Assembly (NCBI RefSeq): GCF_040219215.1
Contig: NZ_JAVJSX010000022.1
Location: 259,930 to 323,929 of the forward strand
Source of the DNA: Thalassobaculum_A sp040219215
Lineage (GTDB): Bacteria; Pseudomonadota; Alphaproteobacteria; Thalassobaculales; Thalassobaculaceae
Direction of reading: 5' to 3'
DNA: 64,000 nucleotides
Part shown: piece by piece, positions 33,458-42,583 of the stretch
How positions within the stretch are numbered: position 1 is the stretch's first letter
Layout: each line of letters begins with the position of its first letter
Notes under the pieces: model-generated
Told to the model about the DNA's origin: nothing
The model's input: the letters and a program-made list of their open reading frames with translations, nothing else
The model's database searches: none
Made by a program: the position numbers and the translations under genes

Positions 33458-36007
33458 CTAGGTTGCTTCCGGTTTGTCCGAACCACCGCCGCTCCAGTCG
33501 AGTTCCTCGGGAACCGATTTCCGGAAGCCCTCGCCAAGCTGGCGATCGGCGGCGTCGCGGATCGTGCGTTCGAGGGCCGGGTCGTTCTTCGCCAGCCGCT
33601 TGAAATCGCGCCGGGACAGGATCAGCAGCCGGCAGAAGCTGCGGGCGACAATTTCGGTGGACCGCCTGCGGGTCGGGGCGATCAGCGCCAATTCCCCGAA
33701 GAACTGCCCGTTCGACAGCAGGATCTCGTGTTCGAGGCCGGTCACCTCCAGCACGCCGGATGCGATGAAGTACATCGCGTTCCCGCGCTCGCCCGCCGCC
33801 GCGATCACTTCATCCGGCAGTGCCAGACGCCCCCGGAGACAGCGCTCGATCGCAGCAGCCTGGCGCCCGTCCAGCGCCGCGAACAGCGGCACTTTGCCGA
33901 TCAGGTCAGTCGGGGTCAGGCCAAGGTCGACCGGCGGTGGCGTCGCCAGCGCGCGCATCCTTTGGTCAAGCTCACGCTCCAGCGACCGGTGCAGGTCGTT
34001 GCCGATGATGCCTTCGTCGAACAGCCGTCGGTACTGCGTGCGCTCGCGCCGCACACCCGCCCGCATCAGCAGGATCGACTCCATCGCGCGGGTGTATCCC
34101 GGGTACTGCAGCCGGATGACGTCGATCTCGTCGTGCAGCATCTCCAGACGCTTGCCGACAAACTCGACCACGTTGCGCGTCGCGTCTTCGCCGATCATCG
34201 GGCCAATCACCTCGCGCGCGAACGTCGCAAGGTCGCGCACCACGGTTTCGGATTCCAGCAGCATGGTCATCCGGCGCTCCAGCATGACCCGCAACAGCCG
34301 GTCGGCAAGGCGCAGCCGGTGCAGCCAGACCGCGACCCGGAACAGCACGGGGAAGCGGAGGTTGGCCTCGACCATGTCCTCGTAGGCTTCCCGGCCGCCC
34401 AGGCGGACGGCATCGGACAGCCGTTCGGCGTTGCCGCGCAGCACCCGGGTCGAACGCGGGCCTACCGCGCCGTCCTCGAACGCGGTCTGCACCAGTCGCA
34501 GTTCCTGGCTGGTCAGGATGGTCAGGCCAAGCCGCAGCCGGTCGCCGAACGGGATGGCGACCGCCTCGGCATGGGTCACCGCCTCTCGGATCTGCGGCTC
34601 GTATGATGCGTTCATCGCCTCGATGGCCGAGACGTCGATCGCCCGTTCGCTCGCCAGTTCCGTCACATAGGCCTGGGCCTCGGCCTGGGCACCGGCGACG
34701 ATCCGCTCGCGCAGCGCCAGATCGCCGGCCGACAACCGGTCGAGGCCGAGACGGCGCGTCACGTAGGCCAGGGTCGAGGCGTTGACCAGCAGGGTCATGA
34801 AGACGTAGCCGGCGCCGAGCGCCGCGATGATCTGGGCATCATCGGGATCGAGCCCCGTGGTCTCGCTGAGGCTGAGCGCCAGCACCAGGGTGACCGCGCC
34901 GCGCACGCCGCCCCACAGCACCAGGGTCTTCTGCCCGGTGGTGATCGGCGTGGAAATGCCGAGGCGACTGAGGCCGGGCAGCAGCCCGAACAGCACGGCG
35001 GCCCGCGCCAGCGCTGCCGCCAGGTACACCACGACCAGCAGCAGGCCGCCCCACCAGTCGAGCGACAGCAGCATGCGCGGCGCCATGGTGGCCGCCAGCA
35101 GCAGGATCAGGGTGTTGGCCCAGAAGCCGATCTGTCCCCAGACCCGGGTCAGCGTGCGCCAGTTGCGCGGCCCCATGGTCAAGGTCCCGAACATCGTGGT
35201 GGCGAGCCCGGCGAACACCACCGCCACCACTCCCGACGCCTGCAGCCCGTACTCGCTGAGCAGGTAGCTGCCGTAGGCGAGCGCCACGGTCACCGTGGTC
35301 TCGGCGACGTCGGATCCGCCGAGAATTCCGTACAGGCGGCTGGCCAGCCAGCCCACCGCCACGCCGCACGCCGCACCGGCGCCGAACCCGTACAGGAAGC
35401 TCACCACGAACGACCCCGGCCCGATCGGCTCGCTCTGGCCCAGTGCCGCCACCAGCAGGGTGAACAACGCGATGGCGGCCGCGTCGTTCAGCAGGCTCTC
35501 GCCCTCCAGGATGACCAGCAGCCGCCGCGGCGCACCGATCTGCTTGAAGATCGAGATGACCGCCGCCGGATCGGTCGTCGAGACCGCGGCCCCGAGCAGC
35601 AGGCAGGCAATCAGCCCGATCGGCGAGACGAGCCACAGCAGGACGCCGACGATCGCGGTCGCCAGGATCACCGCGATCACCGCCATGACCGCGACCACGC
35701 TGACATCCTCCAGCAACCGCCGGACGTTGACGTGCAGTGCCATCTCGAACAGCAGCGGCGGCAGGAACACCAGGAGCAGGGTCTGGTTGTTGAACGCCAG
35801 AGTCTCGAACAGCCAGCGATCGTAGTCGGCCAACGCAAACCCGACCGAGCTGATCCCCACGACCGTGGACACGGTTCCGTAGACCAGTCCCGCCACGGCG
35901 ATGACGACGGCCAGCGGCAGCCGGGTCAAATCCGAGAACGGGATGGCAAGGGCGACCAGCAGGAACACCACGCACAGCGCCGACAGGGCGAAGATGATGA
36001 GATCCAT
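33458..36007 (-). CDS. CPA1-family Na+(K+)/H+ antiporter with C-terminal cyclic-nucleotide-binding domain
   Basis: 849 residues. About twelve membrane helices fill residues 1-400, with the ion-site region AAVSTTDPAAVISIFKQIGAP (the ND/TD...DP motif of CPA1 exchangers), LLNDAAAIALFTL and WGGVRGAVTLVLALSL. A helical cytoplasmic part (about 430-690) is followed by a CAP-family effector domain (about 700-820): LFAALDGRQAAAIE, GNAMYFIASGVLEVTG, and the phosphate-binding cassette FGELALIAPTRRRSTEIV. Exchange of Na+ or K+ for H+, possibly gated by a cyclic nucleotide. The same plan occurs in sperm-type NHE and in some bacterial K+/H+ antiporters. Single gene; short gaps on both sides. Confidence 0.9.
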   Translation of the reverse strand: MDLIIFALSALCVVFLLVALAIPFSDLTRLPLAVVIAVAGLVYGTVSTVVGISSVGFALADYDRWLFETLAFNNQTLLLVFLPPLLFEMALHVNVRRLLEDVSVVAVMAVIAVILATAIVGVLLWLVSPIGLIACLLLGAAVSTTDPAAVISIFKQIGAPRRLLVILEGESLLNDAAAIALFTLLVAALGQSEPIGPGSFVVSFLYGFGAGAACGVAVGWLASRLYGILGGSDVAETTVTVALAYGSYLLSEYGLQASGVVAVVFAGLATTMFGTLTMGPRNWRTLTRVWGQIGFWANTLILLLAATMAPRMLLSLDWWGGLLLVVVYLAAALARAAVLFGLLPGLSRLGISTPITTGQKTLVLWGGVRGAVTLVLALSLSETTGLDPDDAQIIAALGAGYVFMTLLVNASTLAYVTRRLGLDRLSAGDLALRERIVAGAQAEAQAYVTELASERAIDVSAIEAMNASYEPQIREAVTHAEAVAIPFGDRLRLGLTILTSQELRLVQTAFEDGAVGPRSTRVLRGNAERLSDAVRLGGREAYEDMVEANLRFPVLFRVAVWLHRLRLADRLLRVMLERRMTMLLESETVVRDLATFAREVIGPMIGEDATRNVVEFVGKRLEMLHDEIDVIRLQYPGYTRAMESILLMRAGVRRERTQYRRLFDEGIIGNDLHRSLERELDQRMRALATPPPVDLGLTPTDLIGKVPLFAALDGRQAAAIERCLRGRLALPDEVIAAAGERGNAMYFIASGVLEVTGLEHEILLSNGQFFGELALIAPTRRRSTEIVARSFCRLLILSRRDFKRLAKNDPALERTIRDAADRQLGEGFRKSVPEELDWSGGGSDKPEAT

Positions 36008-36211
36008 TCTGGCGTGTCACTCCGTGGCAGGAACGCTGAGGCCGACTCCGATGATGGTAGCATCCTCGGCCGCCACCCGCGTCGTCGACGGTTTGGCGTG
36101 CTGCCCGCGCACCGGTCCGTTGCCTTACAGTCACCGGCTGATCCGATTAAATCTATTGGTGTTGTCCGCACCGAGGCCACATCGTACCGACAACGATCAG
36201 GAGGACGCCCG

Positions 36212-36772
36212 ATGGCAAGAGTTCGCGATGTTGGAATAGAAGAGGTGCCGGCCGACGTGCAGCCGATTTACGCCCGGTTCGCCGCCGAGTACGGGCCGTT
36301 CATGAACCAGGTGAAGGTGTTCGCGCACCGGCCGATCGCGCTGAAGCACATCATGGGGATGCTGCTCGAGAACGCCGACAATCCGATTTTGGAGAAGCGC
36401 CACCTCGAGATCGCCATAGTCACGGTCTCCGAGATCAACAAGTGCACCTACTGCGTGGCGCACCACGGCCCGAAGCTGCTGAGCGTCGGCCTGACCCGCG
36501 AGACCGTCGACCGCATCCTCGAGCCGGACTGCCCCGGCCTGACCGAGGTTGACCGGCTGGTCCGCGATTACGCCGCCCAGGTGACCCACGACCACAACCG
36601 GGTGCGCGACACGATGTTCGACGCCCTGCGCCAGCATTTCACCGAAGAGCAGATCGTCGAGCTGACCCTGCGCATCACCCTGTGCACATTCTTCAACAAG
36701 TTCAACGACGTGATGCAGCTCGAGATGGAAGACGACGCGCTCGCCTATGCGGGTATCAAGGCGGCCGAGTAA
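36212..36772 (+). CDS. AhpD-like carboxymuconolactone-decarboxylase-family protein
   Basis: 186 residues from the ATG at 36212, preceded by CAGGAGGA. All-helical CMD domain with the redox-type motif CTYCVAHHGPKLL (CxxC followed by HH), as in alkylhydroperoxidase AhpD and peroxidase-related enzymes, where the cysteines and histidine relay protons and electrons. EKRHLEIAIVTVSEINK matches the conserved helix before the cysteines. Likely a peroxide- or carbonyl-handling enzyme; the partner is unknown. An open frame from 35732 runs through the divergent antiporter gene and is not used. A symmetric hairpin follows the stop. Confidence 0.85.
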   Translation: MARVRDVGIEEVPADVQPIYARFAAEYGPFMNQVKVFAHRPIALKHIMGMLLENADNPILEKRHLEIAIVTVSEINKCTYCVAHHGPKLLSVGLTRETVDRILEPDCPGLTEVDRLVRDYAAQVTHDHNRVRDTMFDALRQHFTEEQIVELTLRITLCTFFNKFNDVMQLEMEDDALAYAGIKAAE

Positions 36773-36796
36773 CCGCAACCCAGCGTCTGAAATGCC

Positions 36797-36825
36797 GATG
36801 GCCCCGAAACCGGTCCGGGGCCATC
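36797..36825. terminator. Bidirectional terminator hairpin
   Basis: GATGGCCCCG at 36797-36806 and CGGGGCCATC at 36816-36825 form a perfect 10-bp stem with a 9-base loop. It lies between the convergent AhpD-like and TRAP genes and is followed by a pyrimidine-rich stretch on the plus strand. Good position and symmetry for stopping both transcripts. Confidence 0.75.
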
Positions 36826-36877
36826 GCTCGTTCGCTCTCTTGCAACCACCCGGCACCAGGCGCCGAGCGGCCCAAGG

Positions 36878-37912
36878 TCAGCCGTAGCGGTAGGGCCGGC
36901 CGGCCTTCTGCATATCGGCGTTGTACTTCTTGAAGATGTCCACGACCTTCTTTTTGGTCGGGGATTCGGCGGCGATCTCGTCCCAGAACTTGATCGCGGC
37001 CTTCTCCACCGTATCCCACTCAGCGTCGGGGATGGTGGTCAGCTTCATCTTGGTCCCATTGACCCGCAGCGATGCCTCGCCGCCCCAGTACCACCACTGG
37101 CGATAGTAGTGGCTGCTGTCCATGGTGAGCTTGAGCAGCTCCTTCAATCGCGGCGACAGGGCGTTGTAGCGATCCATGTTGGCAAAGAACGAGCCGGCCC
37201 ACGCGCCCGAGATGTTGTTGGTCAGGAAGTAGTTGGTCACGTCGGCCCAGCCGACCGTGTAGTCCTCGGTAATGCCGGACCAGGCGATGCCGTCGAGTTC
37301 GCCGGTCTGGACCGCGACCTCGATGTCCTCCCACGGCAGGGTGACCGGCACCACGCCGAACTGGGTCAGGAAGCGGCCGGCGGTCGGGAACGTGAACACG
37401 CGCTTGCCCTTCAGGTCGGCCAGGCTCTTGATCGGATCCTTGGTCGCGAAGTGGCATGGATCCCAGGCCCCCGCCGACAGGTGCTTCACCCCGACCTTGG
37501 AGTACTCGGCGTCCCAGATCTCGTTCAGGCCGTACTGGTTGAACAGCACCGGCACATCGAGGCTGTAGCGGCTGGCGAACGGGAAGTAGCCGCCGAAAAC
37601 CGTCACCTCGGTCGGCGAGGCCATGGAGTCGTCGTCCGACTGCACGGCGTCGATGGTGCCGCGCTGCATGGCGCGGAACAGCTCGCCGGTGGGAACCAGC
37701 TGGTCGGCGAAGAACAGCTCGATCTGCATCTCGTCGCCGGCAACCTTGTTGAAGCTGTCGATGGCCGGCTTGATGACATGCTCGGCCAGCGCCGGGCCGG
37801 CGTAGGTCTGCATCCGCCAGCGGATCGTGGTCTGGGAATGCACCGCCGGAGCGGCCAGGGCGGCTGCGCCAGCAAGCGCGCCCGTGGTCAGAAACTTACG
37901 TCTTGTCGACAT
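36878..37912 (-). CDS. dctP: TRAP transporter substrate-binding protein (DctP family)
   Basis: 344 residues with a Tat signal (MSTRRKFLTTGALAG, cleavage after AVHSQ), so it folds before export. DctP fold: IRWRMQTYAGPALAEHV at the start, LKGKRVFTFPTAGRFLTQFG with the arginine that normally salt-bridges a substrate carboxylate, then VAVQTGELDGIAWSGITEDYTVGWADV. Ligands are likely organic acids; with the catabolic genes from 40118 an aromatic or hydroxy acid is possible but unproven. First-made component of the locus in reverse order: dctQ, dctM, dctP read leftward from 39795. Confidence 0.92.
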   Translation of the reverse strand: MSTRRKFLTTGALAGAAALAAPAVHSQTTIRWRMQTYAGPALAEHVIKPAIDSFNKVAGDEMQIELFFADQLVPTGELFRAMQRGTIDAVQSDDDSMASPTEVTVFGGYFPFASRYSLDVPVLFNQYGLNEIWDAEYSKVGVKHLSAGAWDPCHFATKDPIKSLADLKGKRVFTFPTAGRFLTQFGVVPVTLPWEDIEVAVQTGELDGIAWSGITEDYTVGWADVTNYFLTNNISGAWAGSFFANMDRYNALSPRLKELLKLTMDSSHYYRQWWYWGGEASLRVNGTKMKLTTIPDAEWDTVEKAAIKFWDEIAAESPTKKKVVDIFKKYNADMQKAGRPYRYG

Positions 37913-37966
37913 TGTGAAGACCCCTGTGTTTTCTTGTTTGCGGCCCCTGAGCGAGGCTCTCTTCGA

Positions 37967-39289
37967 TTATTTCGAATAAACCAGGTTCGGCAACCACAGA
38001 GCGATCTGCGGGAACGCCATGACCAAGGCCAACGCCAGTACCATCACGAACGCGAACGGAATGATCGAGCGGTAGATGTCGCGCAGAGTGATCTCCGGCG
38101 GCGCCATCGCCCGCATCAGGAACAGATTGTAGCCAAACGGCGGCGTCATGTACGCGATCTGCGTGGTGATGGTGTAGAGCACGCCGTACCAGATCAGGTC
38201 GAAACCCAGTGCCTGGACCAGCGGCACGTACAAGGGCGCCACGATCACCAGCATGGCGGTGTCGTCCAGGAAGGTGCCCATCAGGATGAAGCTCAGCTGC
38301 ATCAGGATGAGGATGACCCACGGGTCGAGACCGAGCTGCTGGGTGAACAGGCTGTCGATCGCGCGGACCGCGCCGAGCCCGTCGAACACCGCACCGAAGC
38401 CGAGGGCGGCCAGGATGATCCACATGAACATGCAAGAGATCGCCAGGGTCTGGCGCACCGAGGTCTCGAACACCTCGCGGGTCATCCGGCGTTTGAACAC
38501 CGCTGCCAGGAAGGCGGTCATCGCGCCGATCGCCGAACTCTCCACCAGCGAGGTCCAGCCGTTCACGAACGGCACCATCATCGCCGCGAAGATCGCCAGC
38601 GGCAGGATGCCGGCCCGCAGCAGCCGCAATTTCTCGGCCAGCGGAACCTGACGCTCCTCCACCGGCAGCGCCGGCCCGAGGTGCGGCTGCAGCCAGCAGC
38701 GCACCACGATGTAGACGATGAACAGGCCGGCCATCATCAGCCCCGGCATCACCCCGGCCAGCCACAGTTGACCGACCGGCTGACGCGCAATCATCGCGTA
38801 CAGCACCAGCACCACCGACGGCGGCACCAGAATCCCCAGGCTGGAACCGGCCTGGATCACCCCGGTGACCATGATCTTGTCGTAGCCGCGGCGCAGCAGT
38901 TCCGGCAGGGCGATGGTGGCACCGATCGCCATCCCGGCGACCGACAGACCGTTCATCGCCGAGATCAGCACCATCAGCCCGATCGTTCCGATCGCCAGTC
39001 CGCCGCGCACCGGCCCCATCCAGACATGGAACATGCGGTAAAGATCGTCGGCGATCTTTGATTCCGACAGCACGTAGCCCATGAAGATGAACATCGGCAG
39101 GGTCAGAAGCGGGTACCACTTCATCAGCTTCATGGCGGCCGAGAAGCCGATGTCCGAGCCGCCGGTGCCCCACAGCAGCATGGCGGCGGCAACGCCCACG
39201 AAGCCGATGGCGCCGAACACGCGCTGCCCGGTCATGAGCATCAGCATCATGGTCGAGAACATCAGCAGGGCGATCATCTCGTAGGACAT
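37967..39289 (-). CDS. dctM: TRAP transporter large permease subunit (DctM)
   Basis: 440 residues from the ATG at 39289, which overlaps the dctQ stop by one base; a longer open frame upstream covers dctQ in another frame and is ignored. About twelve helices with family motifs: LPMFIFMGYVLSESKIADDLYR, GTIGLMVLISAMNGLSVAGMAIGATIALPELLRRGYD, QAGSSLGILVPPSVVLVLYAMI and MGTFLDDTAMLVIVAPLYVP. Na+-coupled import together with DctQ and DctP. Proton/sodium preference is not visible. Confidence 0.94.
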   Translation of the reverse strand: MSYEMIALLMFSTMMLMLMTGQRVFGAIGFVGVAAAMLLWGTGGSDIGFSAAMKLMKWYPLLTLPMFIFMGYVLSESKIADDLYRMFHVWMGPVRGGLAIGTIGLMVLISAMNGLSVAGMAIGATIALPELLRRGYDKIMVTGVIQAGSSLGILVPPSVVLVLYAMIARQPVGQLWLAGVMPGLMMAGLFIVYIVVRCWLQPHLGPALPVEERQVPLAEKLRLLRAGILPLAIFAAMMVPFVNGWTSLVESSAIGAMTAFLAAVFKRRMTREVFETSVRQTLAISCMFMWIILAALGFGAVFDGLGAVRAIDSLFTQQLGLDPWVILILMQLSFILMGTFLDDTAMLVIVAPLYVPLVQALGFDLIWYGVLYTITTQIAYMTPPFGYNLFLMRAMAPPEITLRDIYRSIIPFAFVMVLALALVMAFPQIALWLPNLVYSK

Positions 39290-39795
39290 CAGAACGACAC
39301 CCCGCGGATCCGGCAGATGTCCTTGAAGAACTCTGCCGTCGCCTGAAGGATCATCAGCACGATCCCGAAGCACATCACGATCTTGATCGGCCAGAGGTAC
39401 GGTCGCCACGCCGTGGGGCTGCGCTCGCCGTACTCCAGCGAATAGGTGGTCGACGCGATGCCGCCGTACAGCAGCACGCCCAGGAAGTAGATCAGGAACA
39501 GCACGCTGAACGCGTCGACCCAGGCCTTGGTGCGCGGCGACCAGCTTCCGTACACCAGATCCATGCGCACGTTGGCGTCCAGTTGGATCGAGTACGGCCC
39601 GCCCAGGATGTAGTACGCAACCATCGCGAACTGGGCCATCTCCAGCGTCCAGAGCGACGGCAGCAGGAAGGTCTTGGAGATCGACGACCACAGCAGGATG
39701 CCGACCAGCACGAAGATCAGATACATGGCAAACCGCCCGACCCGGCGGTTGATCGCCTCAACCACGCGAATGTAGCGCAGGACGAATTCAGGCAT
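39289..39795 (-). CDS. dctQ: TRAP transporter small permease subunit (DctQ)
   Basis: 168 residues, four predicted membrane helices (about 22-40, 52-70, 92-112, 135-155). AGAGGG precedes the ATG at 39795. Weak sequence conservation is normal for DctQ; the assignment rests on size, helix number and overlap with dctM. It probably starts the leftward dctQMP transcript from the region 39796-40117. Confidence 0.88.
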   Translation of the reverse strand: MPEFVLRYIRVVEAINRRVGRFAMYLIFVLVGILLWSSISKTFLLPSLWTLEMAQFAMVAYYILGGPYSIQLDANVRMDLVYGSWSPRTKAWVDAFSVLFLIYFLGVLLYGGIASTTYSLEYGERSPTAWRPYLWPIKIVMCFGIVLMILQATAEFFKDICRIRGVSF

Positions 39796-40117
39796 CTTGA
39801 CCCTCTTCGGATACCGATCTGCCCAATTGTTCCAGCGTCGGCAGCGTCAGCGTCAATGTTTCGCCGGCGTCGAGTGGGTCGGAACGCGTCATCAACCGCT
39901 GGTCAGTTGGTTTCCCTCGTTGTTGTTTAGCGTATTTTCAACGCCTTGCCTTCCCCCATCCCGGTCTTTTCCCTTGGGCGCCACGCCGGTATGACAGCGT
40001 GTCGTCAGCCGGCGGCCGGACGTCTCTCGCTCGACATTTTTAGATCATACAGCTAGGTTTATTGCCTATTGAAGCCGGGTCCGCCGTGCGACCGAGCGCA
40101 ACTGGGATTGGAAGACG
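39796..40117. promoter_or_regulatory. Divergent promoter region between dctQ and the enoyl-CoA hydratase gene
   Basis: 322 bases with no credible gene. The part at 40035-40075 is AT-rich and carries CATACAG (40046-40052) and TGCCTATTG (40063-40071), both also found at 25879-25900, plus a TAGG...CCTA inverted repeat (40054-40068). A GntR/UTRA regulator is encoded 800 bases downstream and could act here. No firm -35/-10 pair was assigned. Confidence 0.4.
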
Positions 40118-40879
40118 ATGGCACTGAATGTCGAGAAGGCCGGCCGGATCGCGCGGGTGACGCTGGATCGCCCCCCGGTCAACGCCCTGACACTGCAGCT
40201 CTACGGTGAGATCGCCGACCTGTTCGAGAGCATGTCGACCTGGGACGACGTGAACTGCGTCATCCTGTCGGGCGCCGGCACCAAGGCGTTCTGCGCCGGA
40301 CTCGACCTGCACGAGTTCCTGGCCGCCACCGTCGAGGATGATCCCAAGCGCGCTGCCATCATCCGCCGCACCTTCAGTGCCGTCCGCAACGCCGCCGTGC
40401 CGGTGATCGCCGCGCTCAACGGACCCGCCCTCGGCGCCGGGTGCGTGCTGGCGTCGGTCTGCGACATGCGGATCGCGTCGGACAACGCCACCTTCGGCCT
40501 GCCGGAGATCAATGTCGGCCGCTGCGGCGGCGGCGCCCATCTGGGACGGTTGATACCGCAAGGCATGCTGCGCCGGATGTTCTTCACCGGCCGGCCGATC
40601 GACGCCAATGAGGCGTACCGCATCGGGCTGGTCGACGAGGTGGTGCCATCGGCCGAACTTGCGGACGCCGCCGGGCGATTGGCCGAGATCCTGGCCGCCA
40701 AGGCGCCGCTCGGGCTGCGCCTGGGCAAGGCGGCGCTCAACGAGGTCGAGTTCATGCCGGTCGAGGACGGCTACGCCCGCGAGCAGCAGTACAGCACCCG
40801 GCTGATGACCACCGAGGATGCCCGCGAGGCCACCCGTGCCGTCGTCGAGAAACGTCCCCCGGTGTTCCACGGGCGTTGA
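40118..40879 (+). CDS. Enoyl-CoA hydratase/isomerase family protein
   Basis: 253 residues. Crotonase fold: oxyanion-hole segments GTKAFCAGLDLHEF (about 55-68) and NGPALGAGCVLASVCDMRIAS (about 105-125), then FGLPEINVGRCGGGAHLGRLI. Typical for hydration, isomerisation or C-C cleavage of an acyl-CoA. Only one of the two usual catalytic glutamates (in LPEI) is evident, so classical hydratase chemistry is not certain. It is followed after 37 bases by a GntR regulator and faces the TRAP genes. With the class III CoA transferase at 44171 and CoA ligase chemistry it could belong to degradation of a CoA-activated acid. Confidence 0.88.
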   Translation: MALNVEKAGRIARVTLDRPPVNALTLQLYGEIADLFESMSTWDDVNCVILSGAGTKAFCAGLDLHEFLAATVEDDPKRAAIIRRTFSAVRNAAVPVIAALNGPALGAGCVLASVCDMRIASDNATFGLPEINVGRCGGGAHLGRLIPQGMLRRMFFTGRPIDANEAYRIGLVDEVVPSAELADAAGRLAEILAAKAPLGLRLGKAALNEVEFMPVEDGYAREQQYSTRLMTTEDAREATRAVVEKRPPVFHGR

Positions 40880-40916
40880 TGGCAGATTTGATGATCCAAA
40901 AAGCGCCGCAGCCTCG

Positions 40917-41660
40917 ATGAACGTTCCGCAGAAGAAGGTGGTCGATTTCAGCCGGAGCGCGATCTCGCGCTACATCCAGTTGGCCACGCTGTTCCGCCGG
41001 CGGATCGAGTCCGGGCAATGGCCGATCGATGGCCAGATCCCGACCGTCGACGAACTGGCGGCGGAATGCGGGGTGGCGCGCGCGACGATCCGCCAAGCCC
41101 TGGACATCCTGGAACACGAGAAGCTGATCGAGCGCTTCCGCGCCAAGGGCACCTTCGTGCGCCGCCGTCCACAGGAGGAGTTATGGTGCGCGGTGGCGAC
41201 CGACTGGTCCGGCCTGTTGCGCCCCAGCCATTCGGCGAAGATCGAGATCCTGTCGGACCATCCGAACGTCGTCTACGAACCCGCCGACCACCGGACCGGT
41301 GAACTGGCTCCGGCGTATCGCCACCTGCACCGCCGGCACTGGCGGCACGATGCCGCGTTCCTGTTGACCAACGTGTACATCGACGAGCGGCTGCGCGACC
41401 GCATCACCCAGCAGGACATCGAAACCAAGACTGCGCTGCGCCTCATCAACGACGTGCCCGGCCTGGAGATCACCGAGGCGCAGCAGACGCTGACCATCGG
41501 GACGGCCGACATGGATATCGCGGAGTCGCTGTCCATGCCGCTGAACGCCCCGGTCGCATTCGTGCATCGCTGCGCCGTCGACAGCGACGGCATTGCGGTC
41601 CTGATCGCCGAGGGCATCTACCGCGGCGACGTAGTCCGCTTCGACATCAAGCTGCGCTAA
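40917..41660 (+). CDS. GntR/HutC-family transcriptional regulator (UTRA domain)
   Basis: 247 residues from the ATG at 40917. The N-terminal winged helix shows the GntR pattern: AISRYIQLATLFRRRIESGQW, IPTVDELAAECGVARATIRQALDILEHEKLIERFRAKGTFV. The remaining 160 residues match the UTRA ligand domain, ending RCAVDSDGIAVLIAEGIYRGDVVRFDIKL. It likely represses the surrounding catabolic and TRAP genes until a pathway acid binds. Candidate operators lie in 39796-40117 and in the short AT-rich gap at 43373-43490. Confidence 0.9.
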   Translation: MNVPQKKVVDFSRSAISRYIQLATLFRRRIESGQWPIDGQIPTVDELAAECGVARATIRQALDILEHEKLIERFRAKGTFVRRRPQEELWCAVATDWSGLLRPSHSAKIEILSDHPNVVYEPADHRTGELAPAYRHLHRRHWRHDAAFLLTNVYIDERLRDRITQQDIETKTALRLINDVPGLEITEAQQTLTIGTADMDIAESLSMPLNAPVAFVHRCAVDSDGIAVLIAEGIYRGDVVRFDIKLR

Positions 41661-41672
41661 CCTCTGTCTCGG

Positions 41673-42479
41673 TCACACCGGCAGCCGGTCGGCCCAGTCG
41701 GCGATCGCATCGGCCACTGCCTGCGGCTTCTCGGTCGGCAACGCGTGGCTGGCACCGGCAATCACCTGGACCGTCACCCGGTCACCCAGCACCGCCCGGA
41801 TCTCGTCGCGCGATTCCGCCGGGCGGAACGGGTCGAGATCGGCCTGCAGGTCGAGGATCGGCGCCGATCCGGCCCCCCACCAGTCGGCTTCGTCGGTCAG
41901 CGCGCGGGCCGCCCGCTGGCTGCGCATCACCGCCGGGTGCCAACCGTCGAGCCACGCGGTGGGGTCCGATCCCTCGGCGAAGAACGCGAACCGGAGGCCC
42001 TGCAGGCGCTGCTCGCGGGTCGAGGCCGGGTCGTTGATCATGGTGATCGCCTCGCTCAGTTCCTTCGGCCAGTTCACGGCACCGGCCGCCACCAGCACGA
42101 CGCCTCGGGTCAGGCCCGGGTGGTCCGCCGCGATGGTACGCGCGACCAGGTTGCCGTACGCATGGCCGGCGACGATCGCCGGGCCACCGCCCTCCGCCCG
42201 GATGACCGCCGCGAAGTCGCTGGCGAAGTCGTGAAACGACACACCATCCATCGGTCCCGTGCTGGCTCCGACGCCGCGCGGCTCGGCGCGCAGCACGCGA
42301 AAACCCCGTTCGACAAGGCGTTCCGCCAGCGGCCCGAACTCCTCGGTACCGCGTCCGGTTGAAGCCAGGATCAGGACCAACTGGCCGCTGCCCTGCGCGC
42401 GATAGCTGATCGTCGCCTCGACAGTGCGAACGGAACGCAGGGTCGCACCCGCGGCGTTGTCCGGCCCCTCGACTGGCAT
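41673..42479 (-). CDS. Alpha/beta-hydrolase-fold protein lacking the nucleophile serine
   Basis: 268 residues. The fold is clear: AQGSGQLVLILASTGRGTEEFGPLAERL, VLRAEPRGVGAS, AIVAGHAYGNLVARTIAADHPG, PILDLQADLDPFRP and VIAGASHALPTEKP. The nucleophile elbow reads G-H-A-Y-G with A107 where serine is expected, while the histidine (in GASHAL) and an acid are present. Either the family uses another mechanism or the protein is a non-hydrolytic member (haloperoxidase-like, lyase or binding role). Opposite in strand to its neighbours, with its start facing the gap before the PcaD-like gene. Confidence 0.82.
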   Translation of the reverse strand: MPVEGPDNAAGATLRSVRTVEATISYRAQGSGQLVLILASTGRGTEEFGPLAERLVERGFRVLRAEPRGVGASTGPMDGVSFHDFASDFAAVIRAEGGGPAIVAGHAYGNLVARTIAADHPGLTRGVVLVAAGAVNWPKELSEAITMINDPASTREQRLQGLRFAFFAEGSDPTAWLDGWHPAVMRSQRAARALTDEADWWGAGSAPILDLQADLDPFRPAESRDEIRAVLGDRVTVQVIAGASHALPTEKPQAVADAIADWADRLPV

Positions 42480-42583
42480 CTATTGGTCTCGCCAAAGGTT
42501 GATGAACTAGCTTTTCAGCATATCATGGCGATGGCGCGCTGGAACCTTGCGCCGATCCACCCAACAGTGACCAAGGATGGCAG

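Noticed and set aside
34839..36134. 431-codon open frame on the minus strand overlapping the antiporter gene
   Set aside because: Same strand as the antiporter but shifted frame, giving Arg/Gly/Ala-rich sequence without membrane segments.
37109..39061. 650-codon open frame on the plus strand, rich in His, Gln and Arg
   Set aside because: Antisense to dctP and dctM; the His/Gln/Arg richness reflects reversed hydrophobic codons of membrane helices.
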